Of a DNA stretch of 64,000 bases, positions 37,701 through 45,093 are shown one piece after another. The notes under the pieces are model-generated. The model did no database searches, was not told where the DNA came from, and saw nothing but the letters and a program-made list of their open reading frames with translations. Within the stretch, counting starts at the first letter, position 1. Every line of letters starts with the position of its first letter. Both the position numbers and the translations under genes were made by a program. Source of the DNA: Hymenobacter algoricola (GTDB lineage: Bacteria; Bacteroidota; Bacteroidia; Cytophagales; Hymenobacteraceae). The stretch covers positions 186,001 through 250,000 of the forward strand of contig NZ_BAABDH010000003.1 of the NCBI RefSeq assembly GCF_039539525.1, read 5' to 3'.

Positions 37701-37803
37701 GCTCGGCCAGGGGCTGGCTGAGCAGGCGTTGCTGGAGTTGTTGCAGACGTTGTAAGGAGCTGGCCGGGCGCCGGAGCAGGAAGAAGTCAAAGTGCTGAAT
37801 CAT
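34702..37803 (-). CDS. Lantibiotic dehydratase (LanB type, full length)
   Basis: 1033 residues from ATG 37803 (MIQHFDFFLLRRP). The large N-terminal domain (to about 700) is the glutamyl-tRNA-dependent transferase domain, marked by RMSSRSTPYGLLAG (85-98). The C-terminal elimination domain (SpaB_C, about 750-1010) has WLYFKVYTG and FFFVRYRDSDPHLRLRF. Having both in one chain means it could dehydrate Ser/Thr of a precursor to Dha/Dhb. The likely substrate is the 49-residue peptide at 38454-38603. No LanC cyclase, protease or transporter adjoins it. Upstream is a 288-bp gap with a strong terminator and an AT-rich stretch (about 37840-37880) that may hold its own promoter. Confidence 0.9.
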   Translation of the reverse strand: MIQHFDFFLLRRPASSLQRLQQLQQRLLSQPLAELMREWYSDAASRQAIYVTSSFLHERLCQWLAGETISEEARLLDTLHKYAIRMSSRSTPYGLLAGCTAGHYGAASRLGAAKPVAPHCHTRLDAEYLHGIQEWLLTLPLIRTQVTLLANSSLYAVGDKLRYVEQQRDAQHRRYFLSAVEADEFLLGVLAQARPGTTLPALLQYFADHDIAAEEAEPYLDELLADGLLRSALEPTVIGPEYLPTLIGQLAELAGTEEVVAQVQRLHTLVTTNPDVALVGEQVKQWLSERQIPLPATEPLQVDAFYPEAAPQLGRALMQELQEQLQKLFVLNQPSRHADLDDFKHRFHTRYEDEEVALALALDQEYGIGYGSSSPLGVGYAPMVDDLSLPTMDRPQQRPVWDWWQALVLQKYSQALRENRDEIELTDADLAHIGQQRTEPATLPETFYVFGNLLTPSARALEQHEYQFNLLACKGPSAIQLLGRFCAGDEQLAAGVAECVRRTEAHHPDVVFAEIVHFPESRVGNVVTRPTLYTYEIPYMGRASVPVDRQIPLADLFVSIRQGQIILRSKRLGKRVIPRLSNAHNFQQGLPIYRFLCDLQQQANQLNVYWNWTVLAEQAYLPRVRYRNIILSRATWLLQAEEVEPENLMRLATMLTRRGVPEQFILAVGDNELCLSLHVPDSLRLLQQQLRKVRTLRLYEVLQKPDSGPGHGPRHTFANELVLPFYNPEAPVIAGLAKNLPDLPPRRFSVGSEWLYFKVYTGEKTSDALLAQTLYPVVQSLLARKVIEQFFFVRYRDSDPHLRLRFRGNAHLGFYRIVIQELEQSLQEHVRAGSVHRIQTDTYQRELERYGYQQIGLCETLFHYDSLSTLHFLSQTSAVFQENDSFCFATAKIERLLTMLELPLTERHALLETMQEGFFKDFKGDSNLRRQLNDKYRQYRPMLELAFSETMQAPLAAGPYDEQQQATLRDLQRGLTEPRQLANVLSSLVHMLTNRVFPSKQRAYELIVYHCLAKHYHSLQARSRTGAKAAVCE

Positions 37804-37980
37804 GGAGGCAATAGGCTGAGCGGCCGTGGTCGCAGTATATGCGCAGGATGCTATGCAATATGCGAAATAACTCTTGCCCGCTGGTATAAATCCGGCACTG
37901 AACACGAATTTTCCCACGGGCGTCGTAAGCACTCTGCCGATGGCCGGCCACCACTGACGGCCTTCAAAAAGCCGCTAAAA

Positions 37981-38029
37981 GGCGCAAGCCCCCCAACAAG
38001 ACGAGTTGTCTCATTGGGGGGCTTGCGCC
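37981..38029 (-). terminator. Terminator between the receiver-like gene and lanB
   Basis: Perfect 16-bp arms at 37981-37996 and 38014-38029. On the minus strand TTTTAGCGGCTTTTTG follows. It should end most transcripts coming from the precursor before they reach lanB. Confidence 0.8.
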
Positions 38030-38091
38030 GGTCGGCACCCGGGCCGGCGCCGGAAGTAGCGGCGGGCTACTTCCGGGCTTGGACGACGGGC

Positions 38092-38454
38092 TCAAAGGAT
38101 GCTGTCGAGGTACTGCTGCAGAGCCTGCTGGAATTGATCGAATGAGAAAGGCTCGGTCAGGAAGGCGACGGGGTGCCAGCCGTCCCGAACAAATAATTTT
38201 TCCGGATAAGGCGACGTCAATACCAGGTATTTCTGAGCCCGCAGCTCCTGCCAGTATCCTTCCAGCAGCGGATGGTCGGGGGCGGGCAGGCTGGCAAATA
38301 CCAGGTCCCGCTCCGCCGGCGGCAAAGGAATACGGTTCAGGTCGGAGTAGAGGCCCGACCAGATAAGCTCCAGGCAGCCCGTACGCTCAATGCACTTCAG
38401 GAGAAGGTTGGTGGTGCCCCCGCCCGGATAGTAGAGCAATACGCAGCGGTACAT
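38092..38454 (-). CDS. Stand-alone receiver-like protein without the phospho-acceptor
   Basis: 120 residues. The order of elements follows a response-regulator receiver domain: strand MYRCVLLYY, helix TNLLLKCIERTG, strand DLVFASLPAPD, strand YLVLTSPYP, and a final FLTEPFSFDQFQQALQQYL. The phospho-acceptor Asp is replaced (DLVFAS), the N-terminal acidic pair is absent, and the conserved Lys before PF is Glu (TEPF). Its ATG overlaps the TAA of the precursor gene (TAATG), so translation is coupled. It may be a scaffold, immunity or regulatory partner of the peptide; this is inference. Confidence 0.7.
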   Translation of the reverse strand: MYRCVLLYYPGGGTTNLLLKCIERTGCLELIWSGLYSDLNRIPLPPAERDLVFASLPAPDHPLLEGYWQELRAQKYLVLTSPYPEKLFVRDGWHPVAFLTEPFSFDQFQQALQQYLDSIL

Positions 38455-38603
38455 TATACTGCCTGCTCAATGACGGTCGTCAGGATGTCGCAGAGGAAGC
38501 TGGTGGTGTGGGTCTGGCCTTTGCCGGCGAAAGACACGGCGTTCAGCTGCATGATACGCTCTTTCTTCAGGGCCAGGCGGGGGTTCTTCACGGACGTTTT
38601 CAT
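38454..38603 (-). CDS. Lanthipeptide-like precursor peptide (49 residues)
   Basis: ATG 38603 to TAA 38456-38454, reading MKTSVKNPR then LALKKERIMQLN then AVSFAGKGQTHTTSFLCDIL and ending TTVIEQAV. The LxLKKxxIxxLN stretch matches the leader pattern of Bacteroidota class I lanthipeptide precursors. The presumed core after AGKG holds one Ser, five Thr and one Cys. A single Cys allows at most one thioether ring, or only dehydration. Start support is a promoter box 36 nt upstream and coupling to the next gene. lanB lies downstream in the same orientation. It could also be a linear dehydrated peptide. Confidence 0.7.
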   Translation of the reverse strand: MKTSVKNPRLALKKERIMQLNAVSFAGKGQTHTTSFLCDILTTVIEQAV

Positions 38604-38638
38604 GGGAGTCAGGAAAAGTGGTTGGGATGAGTATGAAG

Positions 38639-38646
38639 CAAATGTG
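38639..38646 (-). promoter_or_regulatory. Probable -7 box of the lanthipeptide-like precursor
   Basis: CACATTTG on the minus strand, the same variant used by the TPR gene promoter at 50290-50297. About 20-40 nt upstream, GGGGCATTCGTCTAAACTAGTAGGT loosely resembles the LytTR-type site of the second locus. The gap 38604-38736 holds nothing else. Confidence 0.4.
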
Positions 38647-38736
38647 GCCGGCCGCAGCTCCCTTACCTACTAGTTTAGACGAATGCCCCTTTCCCTTCGA
38701 TGAACGACAGATCCGGTGCCGGGAATGAAATGGCTC

Positions 38737-39903
38737 CTACCTGGCCGGCGGCGTATGCAGCTCCATCCGCAGCCGCACGCTATACTCCGCGGTGCCGGCA
38801 TCGATATCAAGCTGGTGGCGGCCGGGATAGAGCAGCTCCAGCCGCTTGCGCACGTTGACCAGGCCGATGCCCCCGTCCGGGCGCGGACTCTGGGGCCGGA
38901 CCGCCGGGCAGCTGTTAACGACGAAAAACTCCAGCGTCCCCCCGTGCACCAGGGCCTGCACGTGCACAAAGCTGCCGTCCTTGACCTTGCCTACGCCGTG
39001 CTTGAAGGCATTTTCGATAAAGGAGATGAGCAGCAGGGGCGCAATCTGGTAGGCCTCGTTCCCGTCGTGGCGGGCAAACTGGATATCGGCCTGGCTGCCG
39101 TAGCGGGACTTTTCCAGCTGCAGGTAGCTGTTGATGTAGTCCAGCTCCCGGGTCAGAGCCACCCAGCGGGTGTTGGACTCGTAGAGGCCGTAGCGCATCA
39201 GGTCCGAGAGCTGCAGAACCTGCTCGGCCACCTGCTCGTTGCGCCCTTCCACCTGCACATAAATGCTGTTCAGGGTATTGAAGAGGAAGTGCGGATTGAT
39301 CTGGGACTTCAGAAAGTTGAGCTCCAGCATCAGGTTGCTGTGCTCCAGGGCAATCTGGTCCCGCTCGAGGCGCAGGTTTTTGTTCTGGTAGATGATAATG
39401 TCGCGCACGAACTTGATGCAGAGCAGAATCGTCACGATGAACAGGCTGAAGCCATAGTTCCACAGGGCCAGCCGCGCCGAAGTAAAGCAGCCCAGCAGCC
39501 CGCCCGGCCCCAGCAGCTCCTGCCAGATTCGCTCGATATACGTCAGCTCGGCGGCACCAAAGCCGTTGGTTACGGGCTGCAGCAACCGGAATAGCGTGTA
39601 GTTGCCCAGGTACACCAGGTAGAACGTCCCGACGATGTGAGCCGCCAGCCACCGGGCCTGCAGGCGGTACAGGTAGCGCGGGAACACATAATGGCCCAGC
39701 CAGTAATAAGTAAGCGTGGTCTGGGTGAAGATGGCCACCGTGGCAAGGGCCAGCACCCGGCCGTTGTCCTTGAACAGGCGGGCGGCAAAGTAGTACTCCA
39801 GCAGCAGGGGCAGCACCCACCAGAGCATGTGGGTGCGGACGCGCCGCCAGCTAACCGGGGCCGCAACGGAGCCAGGAATCGAAGGCAGGGTCAGCCAGCT
39901 CAC
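38737..39903 (-). CDS. LytS-type sensor histidine kinase
   Basis: 388 residues. Four to five N-terminal membrane helices (about 25-165), a short coiled coil (NKNLRLERDQIALEHSNLMLELN), then the His_kinase domain with phospho-acceptor H in SQINPHFLFNTLNSIY and an ATPase N box ISFIENAFKHGVGK. ATPase G boxes are weak (DGGIGLVNVRKRLELLYPG). No large sensor domain, as usual for this class. Its start overlaps the regulator gene by four bases (ATGA-type), so they form one operon. By position it should control locus A. Confidence 0.93.
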   Translation of the reverse strand: MSWLTLPSIPGSVAAPVSWRRVRTHMLWWVLPLLLEYYFAARLFKDNGRVLALATVAIFTQTTLTYYWLGHYVFPRYLYRLQARWLAAHIVGTFYLVYLGNYTLFRLLQPVTNGFGAAELTYIERIWQELLGPGGLLGCFTSARLALWNYGFSLFIVTILLCIKFVRDIIIYQNKNLRLERDQIALEHSNLMLELNFLKSQINPHFLFNTLNSIYVQVEGRNEQVAEQVLQLSDLMRYGLYESNTRWVALTRELDYINSYLQLEKSRYGSQADIQFARHDGNEAYQIAPLLLISFIENAFKHGVGKVKDGSFVHVQALVHGGTLEFFVVNSCPAVRPQSPRPDGGIGLVNVRKRLELLYPGRHQLDIDAGTAEYSVRLRMELHTPPAR

Positions 39904-40721
39904 ATCATGTTCTGTTTCATGGCCTCCATCACCCGCTCCCGGTAGGTGACGCCAATGGGCACCCGCTTGCCGTCGGTGGTGGTAATCAGGTTGCCGTCGA
40001 TTTCCTTGATGGCCCCCAGCCGCACCAGATATGAGCGGTTGACGCGCATGAACTGGTCGGCGGGCAGCATGGCCTCCAGCTTGGTCATGGTCATGTGGGT
40101 GGTGATGGTGCGAGCTGCCAGGTGGATGTTGAGGTAGTCCTTCAGGCTTTCGACGAACACAATTTCCTGGGGCACGAGGCGGATGAGCTTTTTGTCTTCC
40201 TTGACCAGAAAGAAGCTGGCTTTGCCGGCCGTGGCCTCCTGCCCGTCGCTGGCCAGGGCCAGCAGGGGCCCCAGCGGGGCAATGCTGGCCGGGCCGGTCA
40301 GCTCCGGCGCCGCCGGGCCCGGCAGCGCGGCCGGCTCGGCGGCGTGGCGGGGCACCACCCGGTTGATGGCCCGCATAAACCGCTCGAAGGACGTGGGCTT
40401 GAGCAGGTAGTCGGCCACCTCGTGCTCGTAGCCTTCCACGGCATACTGCGGGTAGGCCGTAATCATAATCACGGTGGGCAGGCGGGTACCGGCCTTCTGG
40501 GCCGCCAGCACCCGGATAAACTCGAAGCCCGTCATCTCGGGCATCTCCACGTCGAGAAACAGCAGGTCGGGCTGCAGGCTTTCGAGAGCGAAAAGGGCAT
40601 CCACGGCGTTGGTAGCCTGCCCGACCAGCTCCAGGTAGGGAATGCGGCTGATGTATTTGGCAACCAACTCACGGGCGGCGGGCTCGTCGTCGATTATGTA
40701 ACAACGCAAGGGTGCACTCAT
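39900..40721 (-). CDS. LytTR family response regulator
   Basis: 273 residues. Receiver domain 1-120 with acidic pair D11/D12, phospho-acceptor D57 in LLFLDVEMPEMTG and Lys in LLKPTS. The LytTR DNA-binding domain (about 165-270) has IVFVESLKDYLNIHLAARTI, KLEAMLPADQFMRVNRSYLV and GNLITTTDGKRVPIG. A 45-residue Ala/Pro-rich linker joins them. Coupled to the kinase gene downstream; likely binds direct-repeat half-sites near locus A promoters. Confidence 0.94.
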   Translation of the reverse strand: MSAPLRCYIIDDEPAARELVAKYISRIPYLELVGQATNAVDALFALESLQPDLLFLDVEMPEMTGFEFIRVLAAQKAGTRLPTVIMITAYPQYAVEGYEHEVADYLLKPTSFERFMRAINRVVPRHAAEPAALPGPAAPELTGPASIAPLGPLLALASDGQEATAGKASFFLVKEDKKLIRLVPQEIVFVESLKDYLNIHLAARTITTHMTMTKLEAMLPADQFMRVNRSYLVRLGAIKEIDGNLITTTDGKRVPIGVTYRERVMEAMKQNMM

Positions 40722-40900
40722 ACGGCAGAAAAGGCATCGGCGCGGAATATCGCCAAACTCAGATGCCGTAAGTATACAGGTATTCGCCGGTAAAAGCGCG
40801 CCATTGGCCGAAACATGTTGCTGCTGCGGGCCTTACCCCGCTATTTCGGATCATCAACGGCCCCAAAGCCTTCCGTTCCACCGTTCTCACCTCTTTTCTT

Positions 40901-41152
40901 ATGAACTCATTCATCCTCAAAGTGCGCAAGCTGCGGGAGATTCACGGCTACCCCCAGGAATACGTGGCCTTCCAGATGGGCATCAGCCAGGCCGCCTACA
41001 GCAAAAAGGAGTCGGGCCGCACTCAGCTTTCCATGGGGTGCCTCACCAAGATTGCCGAGCTCTACCAGATGAGCCTCACCGACCTGATCAGCCTGACGGC
41101 CCAGGAGCTGATGCTGCGCTGTATTCAGAGCAACCAGCAGCTGGCAGCCTGA
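40901..41152 (+). CDS. XRE-family helix-turn-helix regulator
   Basis: 83 residues. HTH_3 domain in residues 5-65: VRKLREIHGYPQEYVAFQMGISQAAYSKKESGRTQLSMGCL. No further domain. Such small regulators next to RiPP loci often act on them, but there is no direct evidence here. It diverges from the LytTR operon and is followed by a terminator. Confidence 0.88.
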   Translation: MNSFILKVRKLREIHGYPQEYVAFQMGISQAAYSKKESGRTQLSMGCLTKIAELYQMSLTDLISLTAQELMLRCIQSNQQLAA

Positions 41153-41185
41153 GGCGGCCGGACGGCGCCGGGGGCCTCACACCAC

Positions 41186-41232
41186 AAGGCCGCCCCACTG
41201 AGCAGCTGCGCTGCCAGTGGGACGGCCTTTTC
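41186..41232 (+). terminator. Terminator after the XRE regulator
   Basis: 15-bp arms AAGGCCGCCCCACTG/CAGTGGGACGGCCTT with one internal mismatch, followed by TTTCC. It may also serve the convergent TonB receptor gene. Confidence 0.8.
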
Positions 41233-41277
41233 CGTCCAGAAGTTATCGACCCTACCAGGACGGAATATCGGGTGGCG

Positions 41278-43410
41278 CTACTTGTTGATGCTCAACGAGA
41301 CGCCGGCGAAGACGGTGCGGTAAGCCGGGGGCTGCAGCTCGGTGCGCGACTTGCCATCGGCCGAGTAGCGGAAGCCATACACATTGCGGGTGCCCAGCAC
41401 GTTGTCGACGGTAGTATAGAAGACCACGTAGTTGCGGTTCACGATGACAACCTTGCTCAGCGAGAGGCTCAGGTTGTGGAAATCCTTGATCCGGTCACCC
41501 AGGAATTGGGCCGACTCGGCGGCGTAGTAGGAGCGGCCGCTGGCGTAGCGGTAAGTACCGCCCAGGGACAGGCCCGCTTTGGGCAGATACTGCTTGTAGA
41601 CCAGGCTCAGGTTGTGCTTGGAGGCGAAGGTGGGCGTGGCCAGAGCGACGAAGTTGCCGGCCAGGCGCTTGGTGTCGAGCAGGGAGTACGAAATCCAGAA
41701 GTCGCCGTGCTTGATGGTTTTCTGGTCGCGGAAGAACAGATCCAGGCCCCGGGCGTAGCCCCGGCCGCTGTTGTCGGTGTTGCCCGTCACGAGACGGTAA
41801 GGGTCCGGATCGAAGCCCACCAGTCCTTTTTCGCGCACCAGCTGAGCATACTGCTTGTAGTAGGTCTCGACGCGGAAGGTGCGCTCATTGCGCATGTACT
41901 GGTAGTTGAGGATGAAGTGGTTGGCATGCTCGAAGTTCAGATCCTGGTTGCGGTAGATGTAGTTCTTGTCGGGGGTCTGGTAAAACTGCCCGCCGGCTAT
42001 GGACACCTGGCTGTTGGAGCCCGTCTGGTAAGCCAGGGACAGGCGGGGCGCCGCGTTGGAGCGCCCAATCACGCCGGCCTGCTCGGCCCGGACGCCCACC
42101 CGGGCGGCCAGCTTAAGGCCCAGGTGAAACTCGCCCTCGGCAAACGCGGCCCGGTAGGTATCGTCGAGCACATATTTGGCCGTTATCAGCTCGTTGGTGA
42201 TGCGGATGTCGTGCACTTCGGCGCCGGCCAGCAGCACGTGGCCCCCGCTCAGGTAGCGGGTCAGCACCCCGCGGTACTGCACGCGCCGGTCGTAGCGGTC
42301 CAAAGACTTCACGTCGGCAGCGTTGATGTGGTCGTAGTTGTGGCTGTAGGAGAAGCCGGCGTTGAGCTGCCACTTGCCTTCGTCGAACAGGTGCTGGTAG
42401 GAGTTGGTGGTGAAGTAGTTGCGGTTGCGCAGGTGCAGGGCATACACTTCCTTGGGCCGCTCGTAGGTGGGCAGGTTCACGCTCGAGACGCTGCCGCTGG
42501 TCATGGCGTAGGCTTTCAGGCTGCTGTTGGCCGAGAGCTTTTCCTTGATGTTGATGGAGGCGTCGAGGCCTTCCGGGGCCTTGTTCCAGCTGCGGGTCTG
42601 CTGCATCAGGGCAAAGTAGGGCTGCATGTTGGTGTAGGAAACGCGCCCCGTCACGGAGCCGCGGTGGGTGTAGCCCAGCGCCACGTTGGCCAGGTTGGCA
42701 TCGAGGGTGACTTTGTTGAGCTCGTTTTCCTTGTCCTGGGTGTCGAGCAGCAGCACCGACGACAGCGCCTGCCCGTACTGGGCCGAGTAGCCGCCCGTGC
42801 TGAAGGCCGTACCCTTGAACATGCCCGGCTCGAAGCGCCCGCGCTGGGCCATATCCGGAATGCTGCTGTAGAAAGGGTTCTGCACGATCATGCCGTCGAT
42901 GAGGGTGTTGGTTTCGGTGGCCGAGCCGCCCCGCACAAACAAGCCTTCCTGCTCCCCCACCTTGGCCGTGCCGGGCAGGTTCTGCATCACGCTGGTAATG
43001 TCGGCGCCGGCACCGGCCGTCGAGACAATGTCGAGCGGGTTGAGGGCCGTCATGCGCTTCTCGTCGCCGGCGGCAAACATACCGGCCGAAATGGTCACGC
43101 CGCCGAGCAGGTTGGCGGCCTCGGGCAACGCCAGGCGCAGGGCGGTAGTGTCGGTGCCCAGGCGCAGCAGCCGCTCCTGGCTGCCGTAGCCCACCGAGGA
43201 AGCCACCAGCGTGTGGGGGCCGGAAAGAGTGGTGCGCAGCACGAAGCGGCCCAGGCTGTCGGTGGAGGTGCCTTCGAAGTTGCCTTTCAGGTAAATATTG
43301 GCGCCGGGAATGGCTTCGCCTTTTTTGTCGGTGACGGTGCCGCGGAGCTGGTTCTGGGCCTGGCCCAGGGTGGCCGTGAGCAGGGCGGCGGAGAGGAAGA
43401 GTGCTTTCAT
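41278..43410 (-). CDS. TonB-dependent receptor with N-terminal carboxypeptidase-like domain
   Basis: 710 residues. Signal peptide MKALFLSAALLTATLGQA, then a CarboxypepD_reg-like beta domain (NQLRGTVTDKKGEAIPGANIYLKG, about 20-100), a plug (ADITSVMQNLPGTAKVGEQEGLFVRGGSA) and a barrel ending AYRTVFAGVSLSINK. The plug is of the non-SusC FecA-like type (LFVRGGSATETNTLIDGMIV), and 710 residues is short for SusC. Substrate unknown. It stands between the two RiPP loci, so a role in uptake or export of a peptide or metal is possible but only suggested by position. Confidence 0.9.
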   Translation of the reverse strand: MKALFLSAALLTATLGQAQNQLRGTVTDKKGEAIPGANIYLKGNFEGTSTDSLGRFVLRTTLSGPHTLVASSVGYGSQERLLRLGTDTTALRLALPEAANLLGGVTISAGMFAAGDEKRMTALNPLDIVSTAGAGADITSVMQNLPGTAKVGEQEGLFVRGGSATETNTLIDGMIVQNPFYSSIPDMAQRGRFEPGMFKGTAFSTGGYSAQYGQALSSVLLLDTQDKENELNKVTLDANLANVALGYTHRGSVTGRVSYTNMQPYFALMQQTRSWNKAPEGLDASINIKEKLSANSSLKAYAMTSGSVSSVNLPTYERPKEVYALHLRNRNYFTTNSYQHLFDEGKWQLNAGFSYSHNYDHINAADVKSLDRYDRRVQYRGVLTRYLSGGHVLLAGAEVHDIRITNELITAKYVLDDTYRAAFAEGEFHLGLKLAARVGVRAEQAGVIGRSNAAPRLSLAYQTGSNSQVSIAGGQFYQTPDKNYIYRNQDLNFEHANHFILNYQYMRNERTFRVETYYKQYAQLVREKGLVGFDPDPYRLVTGNTDNSGRGYARGLDLFFRDQKTIKHGDFWISYSLLDTKRLAGNFVALATPTFASKHNLSLVYKQYLPKAGLSLGGTYRYASGRSYYAAESAQFLGDRIKDFHNLSLSLSKVVIVNRNYVVFYTTVDNVLGTRNVYGFRYSADGKSRTELQPPAYRTVFAGVSLSINK

Positions 43411-43626
43411 TTGGTAGGGTCGTTTGAGGATGTCGATGGGCCGAAACTACCGGCCCCCTCCGCCCCCTACCAGGCAATTCGGGCAAACCGCCCCCGGGCC
43501 GGTACAGACCGCCCGAAAACGTGTATGAACTCAGCGCCCCGATTTCGGATCCGGCCCCAAAATCGGGGCCTGCGCCGCCGCTAACCGGTTAAAACACCGC
43601 CTTTTTTGCCCCGTTTGGGCCGGATA

Positions 43627-43690
43627 TAACCGCTGGGCATAAAGTAGAACCGCGGGTTATTGAAGCCGGGCCGCCAGCCCCCCACCTTTG
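43627..43690 (+). promoter_or_regulatory. Probable LytTR operator and promoter of the azole peptide precursor
   Basis: Two half-sites, TAACCGCTGGG at 43627 and GAACCGCGGGT at 43647, are 20 bp apart with GGGCATAAAGTA between. TTG at 43660-43662, a 20-nt spacer, and CACCTTTG at 43683-43690 then form the promoter. The same arrangement with the same GGGCATAAAGTA lies at 50233-50297. The remaining gap 43411-43626 shows only a 10-bp hairpin (43536-43569). The leader 43697-43864 has GC-rich hairpins. Confidence 0.7.
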
Positions 43691-43864
43691 AATCATCAAC
43701 CCGGCCATAACAAGCCGCCCCGGCTTCGGCCCGGCTGCTTGGCCGCCCCCCGGGGCGGGTGGCCTTTCAACCACCGCATATTGTGAGCCATGGCACAATA
43801 GAGGGACGTCGCCGAAAATCCCATTCAACAGAGTAGGCAAACCAACACCCTAATTCCTTTTCCG

Positions 43865-43993
43865 ATGAAAATCACCAAACTCTCCTCGAACCTGATGGAT
43901 GGCCGCAGCATCGTAGCCGCAGGCTGCTGCAACTGCTGCTGCAACACGTGCTGCTGCTGGGGTATGTTCAGCGAAGAGATAGTCGCTGAGTAG
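43865..43993 (+). CDS. Azol(in)e-type RiPP precursor peptide (streptolysin S-like, 42 residues)
   Basis: ATG 43865 to TAG 43991-43993. The leader is MKITKLSSNLMDGRSIVAAG; the core has eight cysteines in CCNCCCNTCCCW and ends GMFSEEIVAE. The layout closely parallels SagA, the streptolysin S precursor, whose leader also contains a SN(I/L)-type segment and ends in Gly just before a run of Cys and Thr. Cys (and Thr29-region residues) would be cyclodehydrated to thiazolines by the YcaO/E1-like pair downstream and oxidised to thiazoles by the SagB-type enzyme. It has its own regulated promoter and is followed by a hairpin that would make its transcript more abundant than the enzymes. Confidence 0.88.
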   Translation: MKITKLSSNLMDGRSIVAAGCCNCCCNTCCCWGMFSEEIVAE

Positions 43994-44000
43994 CAATTAG

Positions 44001-44033
44001 AATCAGCAGGCGGCAGCACGTCGCCTGCTGATT
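44001..44033 (+). terminator. Attenuator hairpin after the precursor gene
   Basis: 12-bp perfect arms AATCAGCAGGCG/CGCCTGCTGATT, 8 nt after the stop and followed by CTGCTTTG. The T tract is weak, so partial readthrough into the enzyme genes is expected. Confidence 0.65.
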
Positions 44034-44109
44034 CTGCTTTGCTGCCCCGCCTAGAGTTTGAATCTCATCGGCAAAAAAATCCTGGTGCCCTTAACCCCGT
44101 CAGCCCATC

Positions 44110-45090
44110 ATGTTACACCATTTCGACATCTACGAAGACCGTAAGAATGGCATGTTTCAGGTCCGTACCAAAACGGACGTGTACGCCATCGAATTTCAGG
44201 ACCCGGAGAAGGCCGCCTTGTTTGTCGCGCTGGCCGCCATCCTGAACAAAGACCCCGACCTGGCTCTGTCCGAGCTGGTCAAGAAGCTGGAACGCACCTA
44301 CCCCAAGGAGAAAGTCCTGGACGTGCTGCAGGAGCTGGACGCCAACAACTTTCTCTCCTTCGACAACGCCCGGGAGCTGAGCAAAACCCTCGGCATCAAG
44401 AAAGACAACCCCTACGGCCCCTCCAGCAGTGAGCCCCAGAAGCCGGCCGCCATCACCTTCGTGGGCGACAAAAGCCTGGGCCGCCTCTTTATCAAGAAGG
44501 CCGAGCAGTACGGCTTCGACCAGGTGAACCTGTTCTCGGCCCTCGGTGAGGCCGACGACCAGCAGATCCGCAAGCTACTGGCCGACAGCGACTTTCTGGT
44601 TGTGGACGGCCACCACTGGAACCCGCTGTTCCTGGAGCGCTTCAACGAGCTGGCCGTGGAAGCCAACAAGCCCTGGCTGTATATCGGCGGCATTGAGGGC
44701 GGCAACCTGAAAGTGGGTCCCATCTTCTGGGGCGAAGAGTGCGGCTGCTACCACTGCCTGAAGCTGCGCCTGAAAAGCCACGACACCTACCTCAACTACT
44801 CCGACGAGTACGAAACCCACCTGAAGGCCAACTTCCAGACCGCCAAGCCCGACCGCCTGCCCGGCTACGACATCCTGGTGGATATGATTGCCTCCTACGC
44901 CGTGCTCGAAACCAGCAAGTACCTGCACTGCTGGAGCGTGCCCGAAACCTGGAAGTCCTACATCAGCGTGGACGTGTTCACCTACGGCGTGACCAAGCAC
45001 CACCTGCTGAAAGTGCCTTTCTGCGAAGTCTGTCAGCCCGAGCTGGCCTACTCGCCGGCCCCCTGGCTCGAACCCGTAACCCTGCGCTAA
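44110..45090 (+). CDS. E1-like (ocin-ThiF-type) leader-peptide-binding cyclodehydratase partner
   Basis: 326 residues. Residues 1-95 form a winged-helix, PqqD-like recognition element (DVYAIEFQDPEKAALFVALAAIL, LSELVKKLERTYPKEKVLDVLQELDANNFL). The rest is the ThiF-like fold seen in TOMM clusters, with two zinc-type cysteine pairs, CGCYHC and CEVC, and an early VGDKSLGRLFIKKAEQYG strand-helix. The family binds the precursor leader and presents it to the YcaO enzyme. It ends 3 nt before the YcaO start. I infer the pair forms the active cyclodehydratase. Confidence 0.88.
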   Translation: MLHHFDIYEDRKNGMFQVRTKTDVYAIEFQDPEKAALFVALAAILNKDPDLALSELVKKLERTYPKEKVLDVLQELDANNFLSFDNARELSKTLGIKKDNPYGPSSSEPQKPAAITFVGDKSLGRLFIKKAEQYGFDQVNLFSALGEADDQQIRKLLADSDFLVVDGHHWNPLFLERFNELAVEANKPWLYIGGIEGGNLKVGPIFWGEECGCYHCLKLRLKSHDTYLNYSDEYETHLKANFQTAKPDRLPGYDILVDMIASYAVLETSKYLHCWSVPETWKSYISVDVFTYGVTKHHLLKVPFCEVCQPELAYSPAPWLEPVTLR

Positions 45091-45093
45091 GCC

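Noticed and set aside
35191..37755. Long plus-strand open frame opposite lanB (854 codons)
   Set aside because: It is the antisense shadow of the LanB gene in GC-rich DNA: His/Gln/Val/Gly-rich, no domain, no start context.
40804..43584. Long plus-strand open frame opposite the TonB receptor (926 codons)
   Set aside because: Composition typical of an antisense shadow, and it overlaps the XRE gene and terminator as well as the receptor.
43825..44019. Minus-strand frame opposite the azole precursor
   Set aside because: The Gln-rich run is the complement of the Cys codons of the precursor.
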